Source of the DNA: Microbacterium rhizomatis
GTDB taxonomy: Bacteria > Actinomycetota > Actinomycetes > Actinomycetales > Microbacteriaceae
DNA length: 64,000 bases
Direction: 5' to 3'
Assembly: GCF_008710745.1 (NCBI RefSeq)
Contig: NZ_VYSA01000001.1
Coordinates: 1,302,001-1,366,000 of the forward strand
Shown: positions 1 to 10,802 of the stretch, piece by piece
Layout of the letters: the number at the start of each line of letters is the position of its first letter
Numbering within the stretch: the first letter of the stretch is position 1
The notes under the pieces: model-generated
What the model saw: the letters and a program-made list of their open reading frames with translations, nothing else
Database searches by the model: none
Told to the model about the DNA's origin: nothing
Position numbers and translations under genes: made by a program

Positions 1-371
1 TCGCCCTCGTCGAGAAGCGCTTGCATCGTCATCGTGATGAGTTCGGAGACACCGTTGCCGAGGAACACATCGTCGGGGTCGACGGTGGGGAAGCCGGTCA
101 ACTGCTCGTACCTGTAGACGACCGCCCGACGAGCCGAGAGGATGCCACGGCTCTCGCTGTAGCCGTGCGCATGAGGGATGGCGGCGATCATGTCGCGCAC
201 GATCTGAAAGGGAGCGTCGAATCCGAAGGCGGCGGGATTGCCCGTATTGAGCTTGAGGATGCGATGGCCCTCCGCCTCGAGGCGCCCGGCCTCGACGAGC
301 GCCTGCCCGCGAATCTCGTAGAGGACGTCTTTCAGCTTCGACGATTGGTCGAGCGTGCGGAGGGGGCTCAT
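1..371 (-). CDS. alaT: PLP-dependent aminotransferase, AlaT-like (N-terminal part only)
   Basis: The window holds only the first ~123 codons; the rest lies beyond base 1. It starts at ATG 369-371 (MSPLRTLDQSSKLKDVLYEI) and reads through an EIRG segment, NTGNPAAFGF, HGYSESRGILSARRA and FLGNGVSELI. This is the usual N-terminal layout of class I/II fold-type-I aminotransferases of the AlaT group, which interconvert alanine/pyruvate and glutamate/2-oxoglutarate in the cytosol. The catalytic lysine would be outside the window, so substrate specificity cannot be judged. It lies 66 bases downstream of secA on the same strand and may be read from it. Confidence 0.85.
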   Translation of the reverse strand, partial: MSPLRTLDQSSKLKDVLYEIRGQALVEAGRLEAEGHRILKLNTGNPAAFGFDAPFQIVRDMIAAIPHAHGYSESRGILSARRAVVYRYEQLTGFPTVDPDDVFLGNGVSELITMTMQALLDEG

Positions 372-437
372 CGATTCAGGATAGTCCCGGGCTGATGCGG
401 CCAATCGACGGGCCGTGGACCGGGCGAAGGCCGCCGG

Positions 438-3251
<2,814 letters not shown>

Positions 3252-3426
3252 GAAGGAACTCCATCTGTCGGGTGGTGGCGCGGTCGAAGCGCCGGAGCCG
3301 TCGCGCTCAGCGCTCGGGCATACGGGCCTATGTTACCTGCCCGTGACCTTGGAATGGGCTGGGCAAAGGACCGAGGGCGGCGGAGATGATCCGCGCAGGA
3401 GTGCTCCGATGATTGCCCGGCATGCA

Positions 3427-3432
3427 TATACT
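3427..3432 (+). promoter_or_regulatory. Candidate -10 (TATACT) for the padR-like gene
   Basis: TATACT is a near-consensus sigma-70-type -10 element 39 bases before the ATG at 3472. It would give a short leader holding GGAG at 3463-3466. No convincing -35 at 17 bp spacing is visible. The hexamer directly follows GCATGCA, a palindromic patch that could serve autoregulation, but this is only suggestive. Confidence 0.4.
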
Positions 3433-3471
3433 CGGCACCTGCCGTACCTGCCTGGACCGATCGGAGTGACG

Positions 3472-4065
3472 ATGTCCGTGCGATCGAGCCTGCTCGCGAT
3501 TCTCGACCAAGGGCCCTGCTACGGCTATCAGCTGCGCACCGAGTTCGAACGGCGTACCGGATCGACGTGGCCGTTGAACGTCGGTCAGATCTATCGCACG
3601 CTCGAACGGCTGGAACGTGACGGCCTCGTCGCCAAGGGCGAGACCGATCCCCAGGGCCACGTCTACTACGCGATCACGGACGCCGGCTCCGCCGCGGTCG
3701 CCGAATGGCTGACGGGGCCCGGCGAGAGCGCGCCCGCGGCGCGCAGCGACGTGGCGATCAAGATCGCCGTCTCCGCGACCCTCCCGGGCGTGGATGCGGC
3801 GGAGGTCGTCGCGGCGCAGCGGCGCGAGACGGCGTCGAGGCTGGAGACCCTGAGCGCATCCCGAGACGGGAACGAGATCGGGAAGGATGCCGGCCCCCTG
3901 TGGTTCGCGCGTTCGCTCATCGCCGATTCGCAGGTGTTCGCCGCTGAGGCGGAGCTGCGCTGGCTCGACCATGTCGCAGCGCTGCTGGCCGAGCATCCCG
4001 ACCGCGAGATGAACCTCGAACCGTCGTCGGCGAGACCCTCACGAGGCCGCCCGCGGACCCGATGA
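3472..4065 (+). CDS. PadR-family transcriptional regulator
   Basis: The 197-residue protein opens with a PadR winged helix: LAILDQGPCYGYQL, then NVGQIYRTLERLERDGLV (recognition helix) and HVYYAITDAG (wing), about residues 4-80. A helical Vir_Act_alpha_C-type dimerisation domain follows. PadR proteins are usually repressors that respond to small aromatic ligands, often controlling an adjacent transporter or themselves. Here no obvious target is adjacent, as secA is divergent and a helicase lies downstream. ATG 3472 is chosen because GGAG sits six bases before it and the helix starts immediately after; upstream in-frame codons lie in the secA leader. The ligand is unknown. Confidence 0.9.
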   Translation: MSVRSSLLAILDQGPCYGYQLRTEFERRTGSTWPLNVGQIYRTLERLERDGLVAKGETDPQGHVYYAITDAGSAAVAEWLTGPGESAPAARSDVAIKIAVSATLPGVDAAEVVAAQRRETASRLETLSASRDGNEIGKDAGPLWFARSLIADSQVFAAEAELRWLDHVAALLAEHPDREMNLEPSSARPSRGRPRTR

Positions 4066-4119
4066 CGGGTGCCGGATGCCTCGATCGCGGCATCCTGTCG
4101 TCACTCAGGCGCGAACCAC

Positions 4120-4125
4120 TACCCT
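4120..4125 (+). promoter_or_regulatory. Leaderless -10 (TACCCT) before the helicase GTG
   Basis: TACCCT lies five bases before the GTG start at 4131 and no Shine-Dalgarno sequence is present. Transcription would start at or next to the GTG, giving a leaderless mRNA. Confidence 0.55.
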
Positions 4126-4130
4126 GAATT

Positions 4131-5918
4131 GTGTCCACTGACGATGTCTCGATCGAGGCCGAGGCTCCTGCAGAGCCCGCCGCGATGACTTTCTCCGACC
4201 TGGGACTGGGCGATGCCGTCCTCAAGGCGCTCAGCGACGTCGGCTATGAAACCCCCTCGGCGATCCAGGCGGCGACGATCCCGACGCTGCTCGCGGGCCG
4301 CGATGTGGTGGGGCTCGCCCAGACCGGCACGGGCAAGACTGCCGCGTTCGCGCTCCCGATCCTCGACCGGCTCGACGTCTCGCAGAAGAGCGTTCAGGCG
4401 CTCGTGCTCGCCCCCACGCGCGAGCTCGCCCTGCAGGTGTGCGAGGCGTTCGAGAAGTACGCCTCACATGTGAAGGGCGTTCACGTGCTCCCCGTCTACG
4501 GCGGCCAGGGCTACGGCGTGCAGCTGTCGGCCCTGCGGCGCGGCGTGCACATCGTGGTCGGCACCCCCGGCCGCATCATGGACCACCTCGACAAGGGCAC
4601 GCTCGATCTGTCGGAGCTCAAGTACCTCGTGCTCGACGAGGCCGACGAGATGCTCAAGATGGGCTTCGCCGAGGACGTCGAGACGATCCTCGCCGATACT
4701 CCCGACACCAAGCAGGTGGCGCTGTTCTCGGCCACGATGCCCTCCGCGATCCGGCGCATCTCGCAGCAGTACCTGAACGACCCCGAAGAGATCACGGTCA
4801 AGACCAAGACCACGACGTCCGCGACGATCGCCCAGCGCTATCTGATCGTGTCGTATCAGCAGAAGATCGACGCGCTCACCCGCATTCTCGAGGTCGAGAA
4901 CTTCGAGGGCATGATCGTCTTCGCCCGCACGAAGAGCGCCACGGAGGAGATCGCCGAGAAGCTGCGCGCGCGGGGGTACTCGGCGGCAGCGATCAACGGC
5001 GATATCGCTCAAGTGCAGCGCGAGCGCACGGTGAACCAGCTCAAGTCCGGCAAGCTCGACATCCTCGTCGCCACCGACGTCGCCGCCCGTGGCCTCGACG
5101 TCGAGCGCATCTCGCACGTCGTGAACTTCGACATCCCGACCGATCCCGAGTCGTACGTGCACCGCATCGGCCGCACCGGCCGCGCCGGTCGCTCGGGCGA
5201 TGCGATCAGCTTCGTCACCCCCCGCGAGCGTGGACTGGTCAACGCCATCGAGCGGGCCACGCGTCAACCCCTCACGCTCATGCAGCTGCCCACGGCCGAA
5301 GACGTCAACGTCACGCGGCTCGCGCGATTCGACGACCGCATCACCGCCGCGCTCGGCCAGACCGAGCGGATCGACGGCTTCCGCGATGTGATCGCCCACT
5401 ACGTGCGCAACCACGACGTGCCCGAGGTGGATGTCGCCGCCGCGCTCGCGGTCGTCGCCCAGGGCGAATCTCCCCTCCTGCTCGAGCCTGAGCCGGCCCG
5501 GCCGAAGCGCGAGTTCGAAGACCGCGGCGATCGCGGAGACCGACCTGGCCGATTCGACCGCGACGATCGCGGCGAACGGCCCGAGCGTCGGGCCCGGCCG
5601 ACGAGCGGACCTATGGCGACCTATCGCATCGCCGTCGGCAAGCGGCACCGCGTGGAACCCCGTCAGATCGTCGGCGCTCTCGCGAACGAGGGCGGCCTCG
5701 GGCGCGGCGACTTCGGCGCGATCCAGATCCGGCCGGACTTCTCGCTCGTCGAGCTGCCCGCGAACCTGCCGCGCGAGACACTCGACCGCCTCACCGGCAC
5801 GCGGATCTCGGGCCAGCTCATCCAGCTCCGGCTCGACACGGGCGGCCCCGGCCGGCGTCAGAGCGATGACCGCCCTGCGCGGAAGCCGCGACACAAGGAC
5901 GGCCCCGGAGCGTCCTGA
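4131..5918 (+). CDS. deaD: DEAD-box ATP-dependent RNA helicase with C-terminal DbpA/CsdA-type RNA-binding domain
   Basis: This cytosolic helicase unwinds structured RNA in ribosome assembly or mRNA decay, often in the cold. Of 595 residues, the first ~360 form the helicase core: Q-motif region FSDLGL, Walker A AQTGTGKT (63-70), DEAD (169-172), SAT (200-202) and HRIGRTGRAGR. Residues ~465-490 are an Asp/Arg-rich low-complexity linker (repeated DRG/GDR). Residues ~494-572 match the DbpA-like RNA-binding domain (YRIAVGKRHRVEPRQIVGAL). The GTG start has no Shine-Dalgarno sequence but sits five bases after TACCCT, so it is probably leaderless. The name deaD is by architecture; csdA is an equivalent choice. 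Confidence 0.93.
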   Translation: MSTDDVSIEAEAPAEPAAMTFSDLGLGDAVLKALSDVGYETPSAIQAATIPTLLAGRDVVGLAQTGTGKTAAFALPILDRLDVSQKSVQALVLAPTRELALQVCEAFEKYASHVKGVHVLPVYGGQGYGVQLSALRRGVHIVVGTPGRIMDHLDKGTLDLSELKYLVLDEADEMLKMGFAEDVETILADTPDTKQVALFSATMPSAIRRISQQYLNDPEEITVKTKTTTSATIAQRYLIVSYQQKIDALTRILEVENFEGMIVFARTKSATEEIAEKLRARGYSAAAINGDIAQVQRERTVNQLKSGKLDILVATDVAARGLDVERISHVVNFDIPTDPESYVHRIGRTGRAGRSGDAISFVTPRERGLVNAIERATRQPLTLMQLPTAEDVNVTRLARFDDRITAALGQTERIDGFRDVIAHYVRNHDVPEVDVAAALAVVAQGESPLLLEPEPARPKREFEDRGDRGDRPGRFDRDDRGERPERRARPTSGPMATYRIAVGKRHRVEPRQIVGALANEGGLGRGDFGAIQIRPDFSLVELPANLPRETLDRLTGTRISGQLIQLRLDTGGPGRRQSDDRPARKPRHKDGPGAS

Positions 5919-5968
5919 GGGGCTCTCGAGGAGCCGCCGGTATGCAGGCCGCTCCGAGCAGGCACTCA

Positions 5969-5974
5969 TAGGAT
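5969..5974 (+). promoter_or_regulatory. Leaderless -10 (TAGGAT) before the coiled-coil gene
   Basis: TAGGAT is followed by exactly six bases and the ATG at 5981, and no ribosome binding site is present. The same hexamer recurs before 24007 and 33488. Confidence 0.55.
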
Positions 5975-5980
5975 CGAGTC

Positions 5981-7297
5981 ATGGCGGGTTTCTGGGGCAA
6001 GCGCAAACGTGAAGAGCAGCAGGCGCTGGCCGCGCAGGACGCTGATCTCGCGCGTCGCGCCGAATCGGCCCTGGTCGCCGCCGACGAGAAGATCCGTCTG
6101 ACGACCGACGAGCTCGATTTCGCCGAAGCCGAACTGGGTACCGACGCCACCTCTGAGCTGCGCACCTCGCTCGCGTCCGTTCGGCACCACATGGGCGAGG
6201 CGTTCCAGCTCCATCAGCTGAATCACGACGAGATCCCCGACACCGCCGAAGAGCTGCGCACGCGCAATGCGCGCATCGTGCAGTTGTGCGAATGGGCCGA
6301 GGACCTCATCGAAGCGAAGACGACCGTGCTCGCCGACAAGATCGCGACAGCGCGCCGCGCGCCCGAGATCATCGCGGGAGTGCGGATGGATGCTGTCCGC
6401 TTCCGCGAGCGACTCCCCCAGGCCCGCGAGACCGTCGCGCGCGTCGCCGAACGCTACAGCCCTCAGGCGCTCTCGCAGATCGCCGCGAACCCCGACGAGA
6501 CCGAACAGCTGCTCGCGTTCGCCGAGCACAGCGCGGACGTGTCGGAGCGGCGGCGCGATGCGGGCCAGCGGGAGCAGGCGAACCTTGCGCTCGAGACCGC
6601 CACCGAAGCGGTACGACGAGCCGGTGTGCTGCTGGACGCCGTGGAGTCTTTCGAGATCGAGGCGCTGCGCGCCGAATCCACGCTGGCCGCCGTCGTCGAC
6701 GATTCCCGGGACGACCTGGTCATCGCCCGTTCAGCCCCGCAGGTTCCCGCTGTCACGGCGGCGGCCAGAGCGCTCGAGCAAGCCCTCGCGGCGCTTCCTC
6801 CCGCGAGCGCGAAATCCGACCCCTTCGCCGAACTCACGCAGCTGCGCGAAGCGAACACGGCTCTGGATGCGGCGATCGCAGCCGCTCAGCAGCGCGCGGC
6901 GAATCCCCTGCCCACGGTGGAGCAGATCCGGCATGCCGTCGACGACGCCGACCGGCAACTCGCGGTCGCCCGGAGCGTCATCGCCGGGCATCGGGGCTGG
7001 ATCGGAGCGGACGCGCGGACGCGCCTTGCTGAGGCGGAGCGCATCCGACTGGACATGGAGGCGCTACCCGGAGGTGAGGACTCACTCGAGCCCGCCTTCC
7101 AGATGGCCCGCCGCGCAGCCCTCCTGGCGAGCGAGGCGCTGCAGCTCGCGCAACGCGATATCGACTCGTCACGCCCGCAGGACGGCGGGTGGGGCGGGGG
7201 CCCGCCACAGGGCGGCCGCGGCGGCATGGGCGGCATGGGCGGGATCCTCGGCGGTCTCGTGATCGGCAGCCTGCTCGGCGACATCTTCGACGGCTGA
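5981..7297 (+). CDS. Coiled-coil protein with Gly-rich amphipathic C-terminus; function unknown
   Basis: The 438-residue protein has no signal peptide and is almost wholly Ala/Glu/Arg-rich helix with heptad character from residue ~5 to ~395. It ends in a Gly/Met-rich stretch (GGRGGMGGMGGILGGLVIG) and SLLGDIFDG. The layout resembles the C-terminal half of actinobacterial TPM-domain (phosphatase-like) membrane proteins, which carry helical arrays and a similar glycine tail. The N-terminal TPM domain and membrane helices are absent here. It is a lone gene with a leaderless start, convergent with hpf. No function can be assigned; the glycine tail may associate with membrane. Confidence 0.8.
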   Translation: MAGFWGKRKREEQQALAAQDADLARRAESALVAADEKIRLTTDELDFAEAELGTDATSELRTSLASVRHHMGEAFQLHQLNHDEIPDTAEELRTRNARIVQLCEWAEDLIEAKTTVLADKIATARRAPEIIAGVRMDAVRFRERLPQARETVARVAERYSPQALSQIAANPDETEQLLAFAEHSADVSERRRDAGQREQANLALETATEAVRRAGVLLDAVESFEIEALRAESTLAAVVDDSRDDLVIARSAPQVPAVTAAARALEQALAALPPASAKSDPFAELTQLREANTALDAAIAAAQQRAANPLPTVEQIRHAVDDADRQLAVARSVIAGHRGWIGADARTRLAEAERIRLDMEALPGGEDSLEPAFQMARRAALLASEALQLAQRDIDSSRPQDGGWGGGPPQGGRGGMGGMGGILGGLVIGSLLGDIFDG

Positions 7298-7335
7298 CCC
7301 CGCGCGAGGAACTCGACGGAGGTAGCGCGGAGCGA

Positions 7336-7420
7336 GGTGTCCCGCCGGCGAAGCTGGCTCGGGACTGGCGGGAGCGGCGACCGAAGGCCGCCGCTCGGGA
7401 AGCTTCGCCGGTGGGACACC
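7336..7420. repeat. Large imperfect inverted repeat between convergent genes (possible bidirectional terminator)
   Basis: The left arm 7336-7355 (GGTGTCCCGCCGGCGAAGCT) and right arm 7401-7420 are reverse complements with one mismatch. Inside them AGCGGCG and CGCCGCT form a second 7-bp stem. The element fills the gap between the ends of the coiled-coil gene and hpf, where a two-way terminator would be useful. It has no U-tract. It could equally be a copy of a dispersed intergenic palindromic element. Confidence 0.6.
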
Positions 7421-7472
7421 CCGCGGAGCGCGCCCCACCCCCGCGGAGCGCTCCGTGCCCTGGGGGCGAGCG

Positions 7473-8129
7473 CTAAGAGGCGAGCTCGATGGGCGGCGCC
7501 GCGGCCGTCAGCGAGATCACGCCGTAGTCCCACCCCTTTCGGCGGTAGACGACGCTCGGGTGATCGCTGCGGACGTCGATGAAGAGGAAGAAGTCGTGTC
7601 CGACCAGCTCCATGCGGTCGACGGCCTCTTCCACCGTCATCCACTCGGCATCGAAGTTCTTCGTGCGGATCACGACCGGGGTGTAGTCGGCCTCGTCGTC
7701 GACCGCCACGATCGGGATCTCGCCCGTCGCGACGGCCCGCAGGACATCCGCGGAGGCGGGCTGCACGTCGATGCCCTGCAGCTCGCCGCTCCCCTTGTCG
7801 AAGTTCGCGCCGCGCGGGTGGTTGCGCGCATCCACCCGCTTGTCCTTCGCGCGGCGCAGCTGCTCCGTCATCTTGTCGACGGCGAGATCGAGTGCGGCGA
7901 ACTTGTCGCCGTCGACGGCCTCTGCGCGCACGACCGGGCCCTTGCCCGTCAGGGTGAGTTCGACGGTGTCGTCTTCCACATGACCGTTGTGGTAAGCGCT
8001 GTGCGTGACTTTGATGTCGAGACGCTGCGCGCGTGGCGCGAGGTTGTCGATGCGAACGGCCTTCTCTTCGGCGACCGAACGGAATCGATCCGTAATGCTC
8101 ACTCCTACGCCGACGATGCTGGTTTCCAT
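7473..8129 (-). CDS. hpf: Long-form ribosome hibernation promoting factor HPF
   Basis: Long HPF binds the 30S decoding region and joins 70S ribosomes into inactive 100S dimers in stationary phase or stress. The 218-residue protein has the N-terminal S30AE/YfiA beta-alpha-beta-beta-beta-alpha domain (about 1-100; VEDDTVELTLTGKG, FAALDLAVDKMTEQL). A linker leads to the C-terminal dimerisation domain (about 150-210; IVRTK-like segment, AEWMTVEEAVDRMELVGHDF, VYRRKGWDYGVI). The ATG start is preceded by an almost perfect AAGGAGGT. It lies between comF and secA, an order shared with mycobacteria. Confidence 0.95.
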   Translation of the reverse strand: METSIVGVGVSITDRFRSVAEEKAVRIDNLAPRAQRLDIKVTHSAYHNGHVEDDTVELTLTGKGPVVRAEAVDGDKFAALDLAVDKMTEQLRRAKDKRVDARNHPRGANFDKGSGELQGIDVQPASADVLRAVATGEIPIVAVDDEADYTPVVIRTKNFDAEWMTVEEAVDRMELVGHDFFLFIDVRSDHPSVVYRRKGWDYGVISLTAAAPPIELAS

Positions 8130-8134
8130 CCTTG

Positions 8135-8142
8135 ACCTCCTT
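8135..8142 (-). promoter_or_regulatory. Strong Shine-Dalgarno (AAGGAGGT) of hpf
   Basis: On the minus strand AAGGAGGT precedes the hpf ATG by five bases. It is the closest match to the anti-Shine-Dalgarno sequence I noticed in the window and fits high HPF output. Confidence 0.8.
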
Positions 8143-8218
8143 GTTCCGGGTCCGCCGGGTCAAGGGCGGACCGCGAGTCGCCTTGGTCCTCCCACGCTAT
8201 CCCGGGGCGGACGGCATG

Positions 8219-8941
8219 TCACCTATGGGTTTCGGATGCGGCAACCCGGCGTTCACCGGACGGCTTCCCGAGTCGCGGCGTCGCCGCGATCGTCGCGGCG
8301 CCCAGCACGACGGCGCCGACCGCCTTCAGTGCCCTGGCAGCTTCCTCGAGCGTGGCGCCGGTCGTGACGACGTCGTCGATGATCACCACCTGCAGCGCAT
8401 CGGCAGGGCGGGCGCGGAGGCTGCCATCGACATTGTGCCTGCGCGCGCTGCGCCCGAGCGAACGCTGATCCGCTGTGCCTCGCCGGGTCGTCAGTATTCG
8501 CGTGACCGGAAGACCCGCGCGGCGTGCGACGAGCTCGACCACGCGGAACCCGCGACGGCGCAACGCCGCCCGTGAGGTCGGCACGGGCACGAAGGCGGCA
8601 TCCCCCGCGCCATCGGCACCGGCGAGCGCCGCGATCCGCAGTGCGTCCGCGAGCGGCCTCGCCAGTGACGTGCGGCCTTCTTCTTTGAGCGCCCGGATCA
8701 CGCGCGCGGCGACCCCCTCGAACGGCAGTCCGCTCCACACCGCCAGACCTGAGCCCAGCCGCTGCGATCGAGCCACCGGCGCCAGCGCGGCGCGGCAACG
8801 CGGGCAGAGCGCCACATCGGGCAGGTCGCAGCCCGCGCACTCCACGGGCAGCGCGAGCGACATCGCCTGCGCGAGCGCCGTGCGCACCGCGGTCGCGAGC
8901 CACGCGGGATCCGTGGGACGGGGCGAGATCGGAACGTTCAT
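8219..8941 (-). CDS. ComF-family phosphoribosyltransferase-like protein
   Basis: The 240-residue protein has an N-terminal zinc-ribbon-like Cys set (C35, C38, C46, C49) and a PRTase core with the PRPP-binding loop VVIIDDVVTTGAT (about 185-197). ComF proteins support DNA uptake in competent bacteria, but in actinobacteria their role is unproven and may lie in nucleotide or DNA metabolism. ATG at 8939-8941 is chosen because the conserved domain begins about 30 residues later. In-frame upstream codons would run into an unconserved Arg-rich stretch. It lies between lpqB and hpf on the same strand, as in mycobacteria (Rv3242c). Confidence 0.9.
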   Translation of the reverse strand: MNVPISPRPTDPAWLATAVRTALAQAMSLALPVECAGCDLPDVALCPRCRAALAPVARSQRLGSGLAVWSGLPFEGVAARVIRALKEEGRTSLARPLADALRIAALAGADGAGDAAFVPVPTSRAALRRRGFRVVELVARRAGLPVTRILTTRRGTADQRSLGRSARRHNVDGSLRARPADALQVVIIDDVVTTGATLEEAARALKAVGAVVLGAATIAATPRLGKPSGERRVAASETHR

Positions 8942-9041
8942 GCCACGATCGTGCAGGCGTGGCCGAATCGGTGGGCGCTGGGCGGCAGCATCCGTGCACT
9001 CCCCGCGTCCCGTGCTCGCTGGGGAGGGATGTCGCGCGATG

Positions 9042-10802
9042 CTACTGCGCAGGCCCCTGGGGCGACTCCTGCGGCGACCCCTGCTGTGTCGCCAGCACGA
9101 GCACTCCCGTCGCGATCTGCTGCCAGTTCGATCCGCGCTTGGCGTACAGGACACCGGCGGAATCGCGCATCCGCACTGTCGTGGTCTGATTGGCGCCGGC
9201 CACGGTGGTGATACCGGCTGGACCGGCGACGGTGCTGGACGGGCCCCCGATCGGCTGCTCCGTCACGACCGACGTGTCGCCCGACGACGTGACGACCCCG
9301 AGTGTGGTGTCGTCGAGCCAGGCGATGCCGGTGCCAGACCCCGGCGGGACGCTCAGTTCGAGCGGCTCGCCGAGCTGGCGCGGAACCCCGGCGGTATCGC
9401 GGATGACACCGAACACCCACGCCGCCGATCGCCCGCCGGCCGTCACGAGCGCCGCGAGTCGGGTTCCGTCGCGCGACATCGCGATGGACCATACCTGGGT
9501 GGCGCCGTTCCACGCTGCGGTGATCGCCGTCCGCTGGCCGCTGTCGTCGAAGGCGGCGAGGGCCGTGGGCTGGTCGCGGGGCACGCTCCAGACGAATCCG
9601 GAGGGATCGATCGAGGGGTCTATCAAACCCTGCCGGGTGTCGAGCTCGGCGAGGGCGCCCGTCGCCTCGATGCGTCCGACCGATCCCGACGCGAACCGCA
9701 CCGCAGCCATATCCCGGTCGGGACCGACCTGCACCGCGACGGGGCCGGCCTTGGCGATCGCATCGGAGAGCCCCGGGATGCTGTCGCCACCGACGGCGTC
9801 ACCATTGAGGTAGCCGAAGCCGGCCGCGGTGAGCACGAGCGGCGTGGCGTCGACCTGTGTCGATCGGACCGAGACCGCGGTGGCGTTCAGCGGCGTCCCG
9901 CCCACGGACATCTGCACGCCTGTCACGGTGGCCGTCTTCAGGCTTCCTTCGAGCTGCGTCTGCATGCGATTGAGCGTGGGCGCGTCCACGGCGAGGGTGG
10001 CACGGTTCAGGCGGACCTGCGCAACGCTGTCGGTCACCTGCACGGACGGGACGTCCAGCTGGACGCTGTCGGGGAACGCCGACTTCACCGAGCCGGCCAG
10101 CCACACCGACGGTCCGCCCAGGAGCGCGCCCGCGATGCTCGTGCTGGGGTTCGTCGTCGGGAACCAGCGCAGATCGGGCACGAGGAACTGCCACGTCGGG
10201 TCGAAGAACATGAGCGAGTAACGGTGGTAGACGCTGGGAAACACGTTCTGGTCGAGCACGATCCCGTCGGGAGCCTGGGTGATCCGCCATTCGCCGTCGG
10301 CCTGCTTGGCGAGCCGGAAGAGCAGACGCGTCGAGCCGGCGTCGACCGTATAGACACCGGTCGCATCGACGCTCGCGACCGACGTCAGGGTGAGGACGAT
10401 CGTGGTGTCGGCGGAAGGGCTCGGGCTGGCCGCGGTCGCGTCGGCCGGGGCCTCCTCACCGTAATCGCGCGTGCCGTCGTCGATCGTGACGCCGGTCGTC
10501 GGCTTCCACGTGTCATGGATCTCGGGGGCGAGGTATTCGCGGGCAACGCTCCAGCCGTTCGTGGGGCCTGGGCCAGAACCCGCGCGGATGAACCCCTCGA
10601 CGATCTGCTGCGCAGAGGCGCCGACCTGCGGACTGTCGGGCTCGAAGACGAATGCGGGCACCCCGCCGTCGTCGCCGGCGCCGAGGCCCAGTCTGACGGG
10701 GCCCCCGGTCGGCAGACCCGCGCACGCCGTCAGCACGACGGCGGTGACGAGCGCCAGGACCACGGCGCCGAGGCGCGATGCCTTGTGTCGCTGCCGGGTC
10801 AC
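9042..10802 (-). CDS. lpqB: LpqB lipoprotein, accessory to the MtrAB system
   Basis: LpqB is a membrane-anchored lipoprotein that interacts with the sensor MtrB and modulates MtrA activity in cell division and wall homeostasis. The 586-residue protein has a lipoprotein signal peptide (TAVVLTACAG, lipidated C27), a GerMN-like region (about 180-300) and a C-terminal beta-propeller-like half (FVWSVPRDQPTALAAFDDSG and later). Its ATG overlaps the mtrB stop by four bases, so translation is coupled. It is the third gene of mtrA-mtrB-lpqB. Confidence 0.95.
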   Translation of the reverse strand: MTRQRHKASRLGAVVLALVTAVVLTACAGLPTGGPVRLGLGAGDDGGVPAFVFEPDSPQVGASAQQIVEGFIRAGSGPGPTNGWSVAREYLAPEIHDTWKPTTGVTIDDGTRDYGEEAPADATAASPSPSADTTIVLTLTSVASVDATGVYTVDAGSTRLLFRLAKQADGEWRITQAPDGIVLDQNVFPSVYHRYSLMFFDPTWQFLVPDLRWFPTTNPSTSIAGALLGGPSVWLAGSVKSAFPDSVQLDVPSVQVTDSVAQVRLNRATLAVDAPTLNRMQTQLEGSLKTATVTGVQMSVGGTPLNATAVSVRSTQVDATPLVLTAAGFGYLNGDAVGGDSIPGLSDAIAKAGPVAVQVGPDRDMAAVRFASGSVGRIEATGALAELDTRQGLIDPSIDPSGFVWSVPRDQPTALAAFDDSGQRTAITAAWNGATQVWSIAMSRDGTRLAALVTAGGRSAAWVFGVIRDTAGVPRQLGEPLELSVPPGSGTGIAWLDDTTLGVVTSSGDTSVVTEQPIGGPSSTVAGPAGITTVAGANQTTTVRMRDSAGVLYAKRGSNWQQIATGVLVLATQQGSPQESPQGPAQ

